58,102 nt of DNA from an uncultured Nodularia sp. (GTDB lineage Bacteria; Cyanobacteriota; Cyanobacteriia; Cyanobacteriales; Nostocaceae): NCBI GenBank assembly GCA_903911355.1, contig CAIWDD010000091.1, positions 1 through 58,102 of the forward strand, in the 5' to 3' direction. The notes under the pieces are model-generated. The model searched no databases, was not told the origin of the DNA, and was given only the letters and a program-made list of their open reading frames with translations. A program made the translations under genes and the position numbers. Numbering within the stretch: the stretch's first letter is position 1; each line of letters begins with the position of its first letter. This document shows, one piece after another, positions 30,662 to 39,096 of this stretch.

Positions 30662-30959
30662 TTGAGTCTAGAGGGGAGAGGAATTAAAATTAAAAATCGC
30701 GGTTTTTAGGTTTTAATTCCCTATAAATCCCCCTTTGCCGAGTTTTTCTAGGAAATGATTATCAGTTTTGTGACAAATTTTGGGGAAATTTATCTATAAA
30801 TCTAGGCACATGGAAAAAAGTTTCACAGTATTCTTTGTGCCCATTTTGGGTGAATTATATCAAGAATCGGGATGTCTACCCTGAGCTAGTCCTAGGAAAT
30901 TTTAGCGGATACCGTCATGACCAAAACAATAGACCTGAGCCAATGGCTTTAGACATGGG
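30662..30959. other. Intergenic region after the RRM gene
   Basis: No ORF. Poorly structured AT-rich sequence. It merges into an IS-like relic downstream. Confidence 0.35.
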
Positions 30960-31190
30960 GATGAGTCGGTAGCGACTGAAGTCGCAGTGGAGCGAGTACG
31001 TGGCTTTAGCCACATTGAATATTATATAGCTTGACTTGTTGCGGAGGTTGCAGGTAATTTTTTCAGAAAAGTAGCAATCAAGCTAGGTTTAGTCCTAATC
31101 CGAATCAGTAGGGTGTCTTTGAGCACCATTGAAAGTTCCTTTGTGAACTCTTCAAGAATCCCCTGGCTTCTAGCCGTGGGGAGTATCAAG
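30960..31190 (+). mobile_element. Relic of an IS200/IS605-type element (ends only)
   Basis: Left part: two tetraloop hairpins, GCGAC-TGAA-GTCGC (30972-30985) and GTGGC-TTTA-GCCAC (31000-31013). Right part: GAATCCCC...GTGGGGAG (31156-31190), the subterminal hairpin pattern of IS605-group right ends, preceded by AGTTC/GAACT. No transposase remains between. This resembles a non-autonomous palindrome-ended derivative. Confidence 0.45.
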
Positions 31191-31521
31191 GACATATCTT
31201 CATACCCTCCTCCAAGTTAGCTTTGGGGGTGGGTTGCTTTTATGAGAATTAGATTTCAAGTTATTTACTGTACAACACATTTCATCTGACGTAGGTACAA
31301 AAGGGCGGGCAAGATGCCCAAACCACAAGATTTATAATATCAATCTGTGTATTTTATTACTTCAGAAGTCATGTATACGCAAATAACTATAGACTGAGTA
31401 CCCAAAAGATTAAATTGTTGGACATAATTAAATTAAAATAAAGATTACTCAAAGTTCCTAAATAATCATGTAATAGGCGAAACTTTGACGATACATTCTC
31501 AGAATAAGCAACAGACAAACT
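31191..31521. other. Intergenic region before the glycosyltransferase
   Basis: No ORF. A CCAA/TTGG hairpin with CCCTCCT/GGGTGGG arms at about 31204-31233 may be a terminator. The remainder is AT-rich promoter-type sequence. Confidence 0.35.
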
Positions 31522-32787
31522 ATGAAACCTACTACCGACAAATGTATTGCCTTAATTTCTGTTCATGGAGACCCGGCGATTGAAATTGGTCAGGAAGAGG
31601 CAGGTGGACAGAATGTTTATGTGCGTAATGTGGGTGAAGCACTCAGGAAGCTGGGATGGCAAGTTGATATGTTTACCCGGCAAGTGAGTAGAGAACAAGA
31701 TAAAATTGTGCAATTGAGCGAAAATTGTCGCACTATTCGTTTAAAAGCAGGTGCTGTAGAGTTTGTACCGCGAGATAATCTGTTGGCATATATGCCGGAA
31801 TTTTTGGATAATTTCCTCGAATTCCAAAGACACAATGGTATAACGTATCAGTTGGCGCACACAAACTACTGGCACTCTAGCTGGATAGGGATGCAACTCA
31901 ATAAAATCCAAGGTACGCGGCAAATTCATACTTACCATTCACTGGGAGCCGTTAAGTACAGTACAATAGAAAATATTCCCATAATTGCTAGTCAGCGATT
32001 GGCAGTGGAAAAAGAAGTGTTGGAGAGGGCAGAACGAATTGTGGCTACAAGTCCCCAGGAAAAGGAACATATGCGATCGCTGGTTTCCCATCAAGGTAAT
32101 ATTGAAATTATTCCCTGCGGTACAGATATTCGTAGCTTTGGTTCTATTGACCGTCAAACAGCAAGATTAGAATTGGGAATTGCACCGGAGACTAAACTTG
32201 TATTCTATGTGGGACGTTTTGATCGACGTAAAGGAATAGAACACCTGGTGCGTGCGGTCAACGAATCCCAATTACGTGGTGATCGAAACCTGAAATTAAT
32301 TATTGGTGGTGGTAGCACTCCCGGTAATAGTGATGGGATGGAGCGCGATCGCATCGAGAATATAATTAATGAATTGGGGATGAGTGAATTTACGACCCTC
32401 ACCGGTCGGCTGAGTCAGGAAATATTGCCCACTTATTACGCTGCGGCTGATGTTTGCGTAGTTCCGAGTCACTATGAACCCTTTGGACTAGTGGCCATTG
32501 AAGCCATGGCTAGTTATACGCCTGTAGTAGCCAGTGATGTAGGTGGGCTGCAATTTACTGTAGTTCCCGAAATCACAGGTTTATTAGCTCCACCCAAAGA
32601 TGTAGCCGCCTTTGCAGCTGCAATAGATCGGATTTTGTTAAATCCACAATGGCGAGACGAATTAGGTAAAGCAGGGAGAAAACGGGTAGAAAGTAAGTTT
32701 AGTTGGGATGGGGTAGCCACCCAGCTAAGTCAACTCTACAGTGAAATTTTGCAGAAAAAAGTTAAAGAACCAGCATTGATCCAGTAA
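31522..32787 (+). CDS. GT4 glycosyltransferase, probable minimal sucrose-phosphate synthase
   Basis: 421 residues with a GT-B fold. N-terminal ISVHGDPA then EAGGQNVYVRNVGEALRKLG is the GGQ(N/S)VYV sugar-acceptor loop of the sucrose synthase/SPS group. The C-terminal half has the nucleotide-sugar motifs YVGRFDRRKGIEHLVRA and PSHYEPFGLVAIEAMA (E-x7-E). It matches the short, single-domain SPS proteins of filamentous cyanobacteria, which lack a phosphatase domain, and would make sucrose-6-phosphate from UDP/ADP-glucose and fructose-6-phosphate. A related GT4 function cannot be excluded. 22 bp separate it from rqcH, so they may be co-transcribed. Confidence 0.7.
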   Translation: MKPTTDKCIALISVHGDPAIEIGQEEAGGQNVYVRNVGEALRKLGWQVDMFTRQVSREQDKIVQLSENCRTIRLKAGAVEFVPRDNLLAYMPEFLDNFLEFQRHNGITYQLAHTNYWHSSWIGMQLNKIQGTRQIHTYHSLGAVKYSTIENIPIIASQRLAVEKEVLERAERIVATSPQEKEHMRSLVSHQGNIEIIPCGTDIRSFGSIDRQTARLELGIAPETKLVFYVGRFDRRKGIEHLVRAVNESQLRGDRNLKLIIGGGSTPGNSDGMERDRIENIINELGMSEFTTLTGRLSQEILPTYYAAADVCVVPSHYEPFGLVAIEAMASYTPVVASDVGGLQFTVVPEITGLLAPPKDVAAFAAAIDRILLNPQWRDELGKAGRKRVESKFSWDGVATQLSQLYSEILQKKVKEPALIQ

Positions 32788-32809
32788 GTAATAGGTCATC
32801 ATAACTCTT

Positions 32810-34531
32810 GTGCAACCAGTTGACTATACTACCCTAACTGCTGCTTGTAGCGAACTACGCGCTCACTGGCTGCCATCTCGATTAGAACAAGTTTATCAGC
32901 GCGATCGCTATACTATTGCTGTAGCATTACGCACCCTCAAACAAAGGGACTGGCTAGAGATTTCTTGGCATCCCCAAGCGGCGCATATTTGTATTGGCGA
33001 ACCACCACCAAGATTACCAGATACATTTACCTTTAGCCAACAATTAGTACATCAATTAGGTGGCTTGGCCTTGGTGGAAATTCAAGCCATCGCCCCTTGG
33101 GAGCGTGTTGTTAACTTACAATTTGCCCGCCGTCCTGGAGAGGAGGCACTGTATCATATATATGTAGAGGTGATGGGCAAATACAGCAACGTTATCCTTA
33201 CCGATGCTAACAATATAATGATCACAGCTGCCCATCAAGTTGGTCAGCATCAATCTAGCGTCCGTCCCATTCAAACCGGACAACCTTATGAAACCCCACC
33301 CAAACTCAGTGGACCTGTTCCTAGTTTGAATGAATCTGCTCAACGCTGGCAAGAACGGGTCAGCTTAGTACCAGGAGCAATTAAGCCTCAGTTATTAAAA
33401 AGTTATAGCGGCTTGAGTTCTGCCTTAGTGGAATCCATGTTAATTGCGGCAGATTTAGCCCCGGAAACCAGTACAGAGCAGCTCCAACCTGAAGACTGGG
33501 AACGGCTATTTAGACGATGGCAAGAATGGCTACAAGCATTGGATTTGAATAAATTCCAACCAGCTTGGACAGCAAAAGGATATACAGTCATGGGTTGGGG
33601 GGCAGTTGCACCAGAAAAAGATATCCAAACCTTAGTCAACAGATACTACACTGACGAATTAAATCAGCAAGTATTTTCTCAGTTACGGCATCAATTAAAC
33701 CAAAAATTATATACTATTTTAGTAAAAATACGTAATAAAGCGCAAACCTTTTCCCAACGCCTGCAGCAATCAGAACAAGCAGATGAATATCGCAAAAAAG
33801 CGGATTTGTTGATGTCTCACCTGCAAAAATGGCACCCAGGGATGACAGAAATTATCCTGACTGATTTTGAGACAGAACAACCTATAGCCATTGCTTTGCA
33901 ACCAGATAAAAACGCCGTCCAAAATGCCCAACGGCTTTACAAACAGCACCAGAAACTTAAACGCGCTCGTAGTGCTGTGGAACCATTGCTTGGGGATGTC
34001 AACTCAGAAATTAACTATTTAGAGCAAGTAGAAGCCGCGATCGCTCAGATAGAAAACTACCAAACAGCAGCAGATTTGCAGGCTTTGGAAGAAATCCGTG
34101 ACGAGTTAATTGTACAGAAATATTTAGAAGACCCAGGATATCGCAGTCGCGGCGAAACCACCAGCACGAATTTTCATCGTTATCATACCCCCAGCGGGTT
34201 TGAAGTCTTAATCGGTCGTAACAATCGTCAAAATGACCAATTAACCTTTCGTGTGGCTGGAGATTATGATTTATGGTTCCACGCTCAAGAAATACCCGGA
34301 AGTCATGTACTACTACGTTTAGAACCGGGTGCAGTTCCCGAATCCGGAGATTTACAATTTGTGGCTAATCTTGCAGCCTACTACAGTCGTGGCCGTCAGA
34401 GTGACCAAGTACCAGTAGTTTATACTCAGCCCAAGCACGTTTACAAACCCAAAGGAGCCAAGCCGGGTATTGCTATTTATAAGCAGGAGCGCATCATCTG
34501 GGGACAGCCGCAATTAGTCATTAGTGATTAG
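32810..34531 (+). CDS. rqcH: NFACT family ribosome quality-control protein (RqcH/Rqc2-like)
   Basis: 573 residues: an NFACT-N domain starting MQPVDYTTLTAACSELRAHW, a middle coiled coil (about 300-450, many Gln/Lys/Glu) and the C-terminal NFACT-R domain with DLWFHAQEIPGSHVLLR and YYSRGRQSDQVPVVYTQPKHVYKPKGAKPG. Bacterial RqcH binds obstructed 50S subunits and adds alanine tails to stalled peptides; the family was earlier annotated as fibronectin-binding. It starts at GTG 32810, 22 bp after the glycosyltransferase. Confidence 0.92.
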   Translation: MQPVDYTTLTAACSELRAHWLPSRLEQVYQRDRYTIAVALRTLKQRDWLEISWHPQAAHICIGEPPPRLPDTFTFSQQLVHQLGGLALVEIQAIAPWERVVNLQFARRPGEEALYHIYVEVMGKYSNVILTDANNIMITAAHQVGQHQSSVRPIQTGQPYETPPKLSGPVPSLNESAQRWQERVSLVPGAIKPQLLKSYSGLSSALVESMLIAADLAPETSTEQLQPEDWERLFRRWQEWLQALDLNKFQPAWTAKGYTVMGWGAVAPEKDIQTLVNRYYTDELNQQVFSQLRHQLNQKLYTILVKIRNKAQTFSQRLQQSEQADEYRKKADLLMSHLQKWHPGMTEIILTDFETEQPIAIALQPDKNAVQNAQRLYKQHQKLKRARSAVEPLLGDVNSEINYLEQVEAAIAQIENYQTAADLQALEEIRDELIVQKYLEDPGYRSRGETTSTNFHRYHTPSGFEVLIGRNNRQNDQLTFRVAGDYDLWFHAQEIPGSHVLLRLEPGAVPESGDLQFVANLAAYYSRGRQSDQVPVVYTQPKHVYKPKGAKPGIAIYKQERIIWGQPQLVISD

Positions 34532-34666
34532 TCCGTGAGAATTTTTCGCCATTTCCACCCGCGGGAATTTTGAATTTATGCTCTTAGATAGAGGCTGATT
34601 GTCGGGGGATATATGTTTTTTTAGAGATTTTTATCAAAAAACTGTGTTGACTGTTACAATAATGTT

Positions 34667-34776
34667 AAGAAAGGTTGCCCGTTAGTTTTGGGAACGCGCA
34701 ATTTGGTTTTAACTCTGTTGAGAAGACAACGCGGAAAAAGATATTTTAGACCAGCTGTGGAAAGCTGGTCTTTTTT
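34667..34776 (+). ncRNA. Candidate structured small RNA
   Basis: Three successive hairpins with no ORF: a 9-bp stem with one C-C mismatch (TTGCCCGTT 34675-34683 with AACGCGCAA 34693-34701), a short GTTG/CAAC stem (34717-34730), and a perfect terminator (AGACCAGC/GCTGGTCT plus T6). A possible -10 (TACAAT, 34655-34660) gives a start near 34667 and an RNA of about 110 nt. It stands alone between rqcH (135 bp upstream) and the porin gene on the other strand. No known family was recognised. It could be the 3' end of the rqcH mRNA, but the extra stems favour an RNA gene or a processed 3' UTR RNA. Confidence 0.5.
34748..34776 (+). terminator. Strong rho-independent terminator
   Basis: AGACCAGC, loop TGTGGAAA, GCTGGTCT, then a run of T ending at 34776. 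It terminates rightward transcription (rqcH and/or the candidate small RNA) before the opposing porin gene. Confidence 0.9.
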
Positions 34777-34800
34777 GTGGGATATGAGATTGTGCGCTTT

Positions 34801-36369
34801 TTAGAAACTAAATCTGGTTCTGAGGGCACCAATTACAACATCACTATTGTTATTGTTATGATCGGGGGATGTTAACCAGATCAGACCGGGGGTAATGGTA
34901 ATGTTGTCACTGAGTTGATACTGGTAGAAACCTTCCAGGTGATAGGAAGTACCTGTATCTGTCCCTACTCCTGGAATGGTGGAAGTTGTAACTTTAGGTT
35001 CCACACCAGCAATAATCCCGGCTAAGTTACCTCTTTTACCTAAATCGGGGAAGCCCAGGGTAACGGCATAATTCCAAATTTCAGCTTTTCCGGGGTTGTC
35101 TGTTAACTGACTGTTGGTGTATCCAGCCCAACCACCTAAGACAAATCTTTCATTGATGTCAATGGATGCTTGAACGCCGTAGGAATTGCTGGAGAATCGT
35201 GTACCTTGTGCTAGGGTTTGGAAGGTGGCGTTAGTGCTACCGCTAACTAGGGGCTGTTGGTAGGAGTTGATATAAGTTAAACCTAGGCTAATGCGATCGC
35301 TTGGTTTAAGAGTCAGCTGTGCTAAAGCGGCGTAAGGACCATTAAATAAACCCCTCCCATCTGAGGGTTCGTTAGGAGTAGTAGTTAAATATCCTAAGTT
35401 GAGTGCTAATCTGTCACTAAACTGTTGGCTGACTCCCAAACCTGCACCACCTAGCTGGTTGTAAATTGGGTTACGTGTACCAAAGGTAGACAAAGCACCA
35501 CGACTACCATCACCGTCAAGTATATTGACTGTATTGGTGATGTCATCTGCAGCGCCATTATTGGCGATCGCAACTACTTGTGTGTTTGCACTGAGGGGAA
35601 ATTTGTAAAATACAGTATCTATCTTGGCATCTGTAGTGCCGGTGATATCAGCAAAGGCTAAACGACCCTCTGGTGTGTTAATGTTAGGGCTGAGAAGATT
35701 GTTAGCGGCGATGCGGGTAAATAGGGTATCTTTCCCTGTAAAACTAGTAACAAATTCAATCCGCGATCGCAGTCCCAGGGTTGTATTCTTCTGTGTGAGG
35801 TTTTGATTTCCGCCCACAACACCACTCATGACTGCAACTACTTCCCCTTGCAGCTTGGTAGTAGTGGAGAACTGATTTGCTTCCAATTGAGATGTGCGTG
35901 CTTCTAGTGTATCTACTCGTCCCCGTAGTGTGGCTATTTCTGCGGAAAATTCTTCTTGTAACCTTTGTAATCTGAGTATATCTTGTTGTGTGACTGCGTT
36001 GGTAGTAGCCTCAGCAATTAATTCATTTACCCGATCTAAACAAGCATTCAAAGCCGCGGCGAACTCATATCTGGTTAAAGTGCGATTACCGCGAAAAGTG
36101 TTATCTGGATAACCTGAAATACAACCATAACGTTCAATCAATGATCGCAATGCTTGAAAAGCCCAATCAGTAGGTCTGACATCAGATAACTGAGAAACCG
36201 AGGTAGTTTGAGCTATTACCTCACCTGTTGTCAAGTTCTGAGCTTGAGTTTCTTGATTCTGTATTACTGATGTTGTCGGTATTTCCCCTGCATAGACAGA
36301 GCCAATAAAGAACAGGATATTACAGGCAAATACTGGGCTAATCGGTAGATACTTCCAGAATTCTCGCAT
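34801..36369 (-). CDS. Outer-membrane porin, SLH-OprB (iron uptake porin) family
   Basis: The 522-residue protein has a signal peptide (hydrophobic ISPVFACNILFFIGSVYAG), then one SLH domain (about 60-115: DVRPTDWAFQALRSLIERYGCISGYPDNTFRGNRTLTRYEFAAALNACLDRV). A coiled-coil spacer (about 120-165) and an OprB beta-barrel ending in the outer-membrane signature ...ALRTRFSF (terminal Phe) follow. SLH domains anchor such porins to the peptidoglycan/pyruvylated polymer. These are the major outer-membrane proteins of cyanobacteria and pass ions and small solutes. The frame extends to GTG 36381, but AGGAAGG lies inside that part, so the ATG at 36369 is chosen. Confidence 0.92.
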   Translation of the reverse strand: MREFWKYLPISPVFACNILFFIGSVYAGEIPTTSVIQNQETQAQNLTTGEVIAQTTSVSQLSDVRPTDWAFQALRSLIERYGCISGYPDNTFRGNRTLTRYEFAAALNACLDRVNELIAEATTNAVTQQDILRLQRLQEEFSAEIATLRGRVDTLEARTSQLEANQFSTTTKLQGEVVAVMSGVVGGNQNLTQKNTTLGLRSRIEFVTSFTGKDTLFTRIAANNLLSPNINTPEGRLAFADITGTTDAKIDTVFYKFPLSANTQVVAIANNGAADDITNTVNILDGDGSRGALSTFGTRNPIYNQLGGAGLGVSQQFSDRLALNLGYLTTTPNEPSDGRGLFNGPYAALAQLTLKPSDRISLGLTYINSYQQPLVSGSTNATFQTLAQGTRFSSNSYGVQASIDINERFVLGGWAGYTNSQLTDNPGKAEIWNYAVTLGFPDLGKRGNLAGIIAGVEPKVTTSTIPGVGTDTGTSYHLEGFYQYQLSDNITITPGLIWLTSPDHNNNNSDVVIGALRTRFSF

Positions 36370-36754
36370 TTCCTTCCTCACACTTATTTATCGTAGATTG
36401 CACTCACACTCAGCATTTTCGAGAATAATTTGCTGAAAAAGTATATTCAGGATATTAACAGGAGTTTAAGAATTTTCCTATCACTACAACTTAACAACCT
36501 CTTTTTATACTTAAGGGAAAAATAAAAAAAAACAGTATCTTAGGTAACAGTTATTAGTTATTCCCGGCTCGCAGTAATACATCTTAAGTGCCGACAACCT
36601 GAAACAATTGACATATTTTATACCCTATACCATTGAATGCACCAAGATATTAGTTGGGTAACTCCTGCATATTGTGTGAGAATGAGACTTATTCTATAAT
36701 ATCAAAGTAAGTTCATTGACAAAAGTAGAGTCATGATTAAGGGGTATAAAAACC
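36370..36754. other. Divergent porin-znuA intergenic region
   Basis: About 385 bp of promoter sequence for two envelope-transport genes, AT-rich, without an ORF. An AGAAT/ATTCT inverted repeat at 36679-36695 is noted separately. Confidence 0.45.
36679..36695 (+). promoter_or_regulatory. Candidate Zur/Fur-type operator upstream of znuA
   Basis: AGAAT-N7-ATTCT, within TGAGAATGAGACTTATTCTA, is an AT-rich dyad 60 bp before the znuA start. It loosely resembles Fur-family boxes (arms GAGAAT and ATTCTA) but not the full 7-1-7 Zur consensus. Regulator unknown. Confidence 0.35.
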
Positions 36755-37756
36755 GTGATGTGGAATCTTTTAAGACCTATAACAGGTAAACACAGCCGAG
36801 GTATCCTGACTTTAATAGCTCTACTGGCATTTTCAGTGGTGATTGGCTGTAACCAATCAAACACAAGTACGGTAGAAGAACAGACACCCCAAGTACAGCC
36901 AGAAAAAACCAAAGTTGTCGCTACAATTTTGCCGACTTATTTGTTTACTAAGGCTGTAGCTGGGGAAGCGGCAGATGTATCAATTATCGTGACCCCAACG
37001 GCCGATGTGCATGACTACCAATCAACACCGGATGATGTGAAAGCGATTTCTACAGCCGCAATATTAGTAAAAAATGGGTTGGGATTAGAAGAATTTCTGG
37101 ACAATACTATCAAAAATGCCGAAAATCCTGACTTAATTAAAATCGATGCTAGTCAAGGTCTTAAAACGTTAAATGCAATTTCCGCGGTTGATAAAACGGT
37201 AACAGAACATGGTCATAGTCACGGTCACAGTCATGACCATGGTGATGGAAATCCTCACGTGTGGTTAGACCCGGTTTTAGTCAAACAGCAGGTAGTAAAT
37301 ATTCGGGATGGATTAATTGCGGCGGATCCTGCTAATCAAGCTACTTATGAAGCCAATGCTGCGGCTTATCTGCAAGAATTGGATAAATTACATCAAGAGT
37401 TTGAGCAAACCTTACAGAAGACTCCGAACTGTACCTTTATTACCTTTCATGATGCCTTTCCATATTTAGCTCAACGCTATAATCTCAAACAGGTTGCTGT
37501 GGTGCAAATTCCTGAAGACCAACTTTCACCAGCAGATGTACAAAGAGCTGTTAACGCTGTGAAAAAGTATAATGCTAAGGCTGTATTTAGCGAACCAGGG
37601 GTAGATAATAAGTTATTAACTAGTCTTGCTCAAGATTTGAATGTAACTGTGCGTAACTTGGATTCTCTAGAAACTACTGGGGGTGATACAAATCCACAGT
37701 ATTACTTCCAAGCTATGAGAAACAACTTGCAAATTCTTGAGGCTGGGTGTCAGTAA
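36755..37756 (+). CDS. znuA: Zinc ABC transporter substrate-binding lipoprotein
   Basis: 333-residue cluster-9 metal-binding lipoprotein. The N-terminal signal ends in lipobox VVIGC (Cys32), so it is lipid-anchored in the plasma membrane facing the periplasm. The metal site residues are visible: His in DVHDYQ, the HVWLDP motif, HDAFPYLAQRY, and a late Asp. Between the first two lies the His-rich loop HGHSHGHSHDHGDG, diagnostic for zinc rather than manganese binders. It starts with GTG directly followed by ATG (36758); AAGGGG upstream suits either. 53 bp separate it from znuC, the transporter ATPase. Confidence 0.93.
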   Translation: MMWNLLRPITGKHSRGILTLIALLAFSVVIGCNQSNTSTVEEQTPQVQPEKTKVVATILPTYLFTKAVAGEAADVSIIVTPTADVHDYQSTPDDVKAISTAAILVKNGLGLEEFLDNTIKNAENPDLIKIDASQGLKTLNAISAVDKTVTEHGHSHGHSHDHGDGNPHVWLDPVLVKQQVVNIRDGLIAADPANQATYEANAAAYLQELDKLHQEFEQTLQKTPNCTFITFHDAFPYLAQRYNLKQVAVVQIPEDQLSPADVQRAVNAVKKYNAKAVFSEPGVDNKLLTSLAQDLNVTVRNLDSLETTGGDTNPQYYFQAMRNNLQILEAGCQ

Positions 37757-37809
37757 TTGCATGGCAACGCCAGTGATATTAATGATTAATTAGGGATAAT
37801 CCAGGACTA

Positions 37810-38577
37810 ATGATGTCTCCTATTTTAAAGGTCGAAGGATTAAATGTATATCAAGGCAGTTATTTGGCTGTTAGAGATGTGACATTTGAATTGCTAGCAG
37901 GAACAGATACGGCTATTGTTGGTCCTAATGGTGCCGGTAAAAGTACTTTGGTAAAAGCAATTTTAAATTTGATTCCCCACAGTAGTGGTCAGATTGAAAT
38001 TTTTGGTCGCCCGATGACCAAGTTAGGAAAGTTGCGTCACCGATTGGGTTATATGCCCCAAAATTTTATCTTTGACCGCAGTTTCCCTATTTCTGTAGGC
38101 GAATTAGTGGGACTCGGATGGGAAAACCCCAACAAAAAGCAAAATTTATTTTTTCCCTTGTGGAGAAAAGATAGGCAAAAATCGGTAGCAATAGGGGAAG
38201 CGATGCGGCGAACCGATGTTTATCATCTCAAGGATAAAGCTATTGGAACTCTCAGCGGGGGTCAGTTGAAGCGGGTATTGCTGGCTTATTGTTTGGTCAC
38301 TCCTCGGCAATTATTGATACTAGATGAAGCCTTTGCTGGGGTTGATGTCCAGGGTATAACAGATTTTTACGCCTTGTTAAATGAGTTAAAGCACGAAGAA
38401 GGTTGGACTGTGCTACAGGTTTCCCATGATATTGATATGGTCAGCCATCATTGCGATCGCGTTCTGTGTCTGAACCAAACTGTTGTATGTACTGGTAAAC
38501 CGGAAATTGCCCTTTCACCCCAAAATCTATTAGCAACCTATGGGCCAGGATTCAGTCCTTACCATCATCAGCATTAA
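37810..38577 (+). CDS. znuC: Zinc ABC transporter ATP-binding protein
   Basis: 255-residue ABC ATPase with Walker A GPNGAGKST, Q-loop MPQNF, signature LSGGQ, Walker B LLILDEAFAGVD and the switch His in QVSHD. It powers metal import with ZnuA and ZnuB. It ends close to the convergent regulator gene; the permease gene lies beyond that regulator, so the operon is split. Confidence 0.93.
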   Translation: MMSPILKVEGLNVYQGSYLAVRDVTFELLAGTDTAIVGPNGAGKSTLVKAILNLIPHSSGQIEIFGRPMTKLGKLRHRLGYMPQNFIFDRSFPISVGELVGLGWENPNKKQNLFFPLWRKDRQKSVAIGEAMRRTDVYHLKDKAIGTLSGGQLKRVLLAYCLVTPRQLLILDEAFAGVDVQGITDFYALLNELKHEEGWTVLQVSHDIDMVSHHCDRVLCLNQTVVCTGKPEIALSPQNLLATYGPGFSPYHHQH

Positions 38578-38649
38578 TATTTTCACATGGGGTATTTATT
38601 ATGGTAATTTACTGCTAATGAAATTCAGCCATAACTTTGATTTTGGTTT

Positions 38650-38961
38650 TTATTGTGGTTCATCTAAATGTTCAGCAACAGCCTGATAAAGATGGAAAAT
38701 ATGATGATCGTGGAGGTGATAAAATACATTACGCCCTTGTTTACGATAGCGGACTAGTCGCATTGCTCTTAGGTTTCTTAGCTGATGGGAAACCGCCGAT
38801 TCGCTGATGTTTAGTAATCCGGCTAAATCACCTACACACAGTTCTTTGGTCGCTAAAAAAGAAAGAATCCTCAGACGATTAGGGTCTCCTAAAAAGCTAA
38901 AAAATTCCGCCATACGTTGAGCTTTTTCGGGGCTGATAATTTGTTCTGCTAAGTCTTGCAC
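38650..38961 (-). CDS. SmtB/ArsR-type zinc-sensing repressor
   Basis: 103-residue winged-helix regulator: helix [44 protein letters not shown]. The C-terminal alpha5 helix reads [17 protein letters not shown], with Asp, His, His, Glu in the spacing of the alpha5 zinc site of SmtB/ZiaR/CzrA. A Cys in ELCVGD adds the alpha3-type ligand. Metal binding usually releases such repressors from DNA. It sits inside the znu cluster, convergent with znuC and divergent from znuB. GTG start, with no obvious Shine-Dalgarno. Confidence 0.88.
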   Translation of the reverse strand: MQDLAEQIISPEKAQRMAEFFSFLGDPNRLRILSFLATKELCVGDLAGLLNISESAVSHQLRNLRAMRLVRYRKQGRNVFYHLHDHHIFHLYQAVAEHLDEPQ

Positions 38962-39016
38962 AATACTAATATCTATAGTGATCTTTCTTAAATTATACTC
39001 AATGTTTTACGGTTTT

Positions 39017-39034
39017 AAAATTAAATCTAATTTT
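39017..39034. promoter_or_regulatory. Candidate operator between the SmtB-type gene and znuB
   Basis: AAAATTA-AATC-TAATTTT is a perfect inverted repeat with 7-bp arms in the 135-bp divergent promoter region. It is a plausible binding site for the SmtB-type regulator or Zur, but does not match the classical 12-2-12 SmtB site. Confidence 0.4.
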
Positions 39035-39096
39035 AATCATCTTATTTATTTGTTTGATGGGAGTTTTTCAAGATTTACCGTATATAGATTGTCCTT

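Noticed and set aside
34647-34660. TTGACT followed by TACAAT as a sigma70 promoter for the candidate small RNA
   Set aside because: The two boxes are only 3 nt apart, so they cannot be a -35/-10 pair; only the -10-like box was kept as a possibility.
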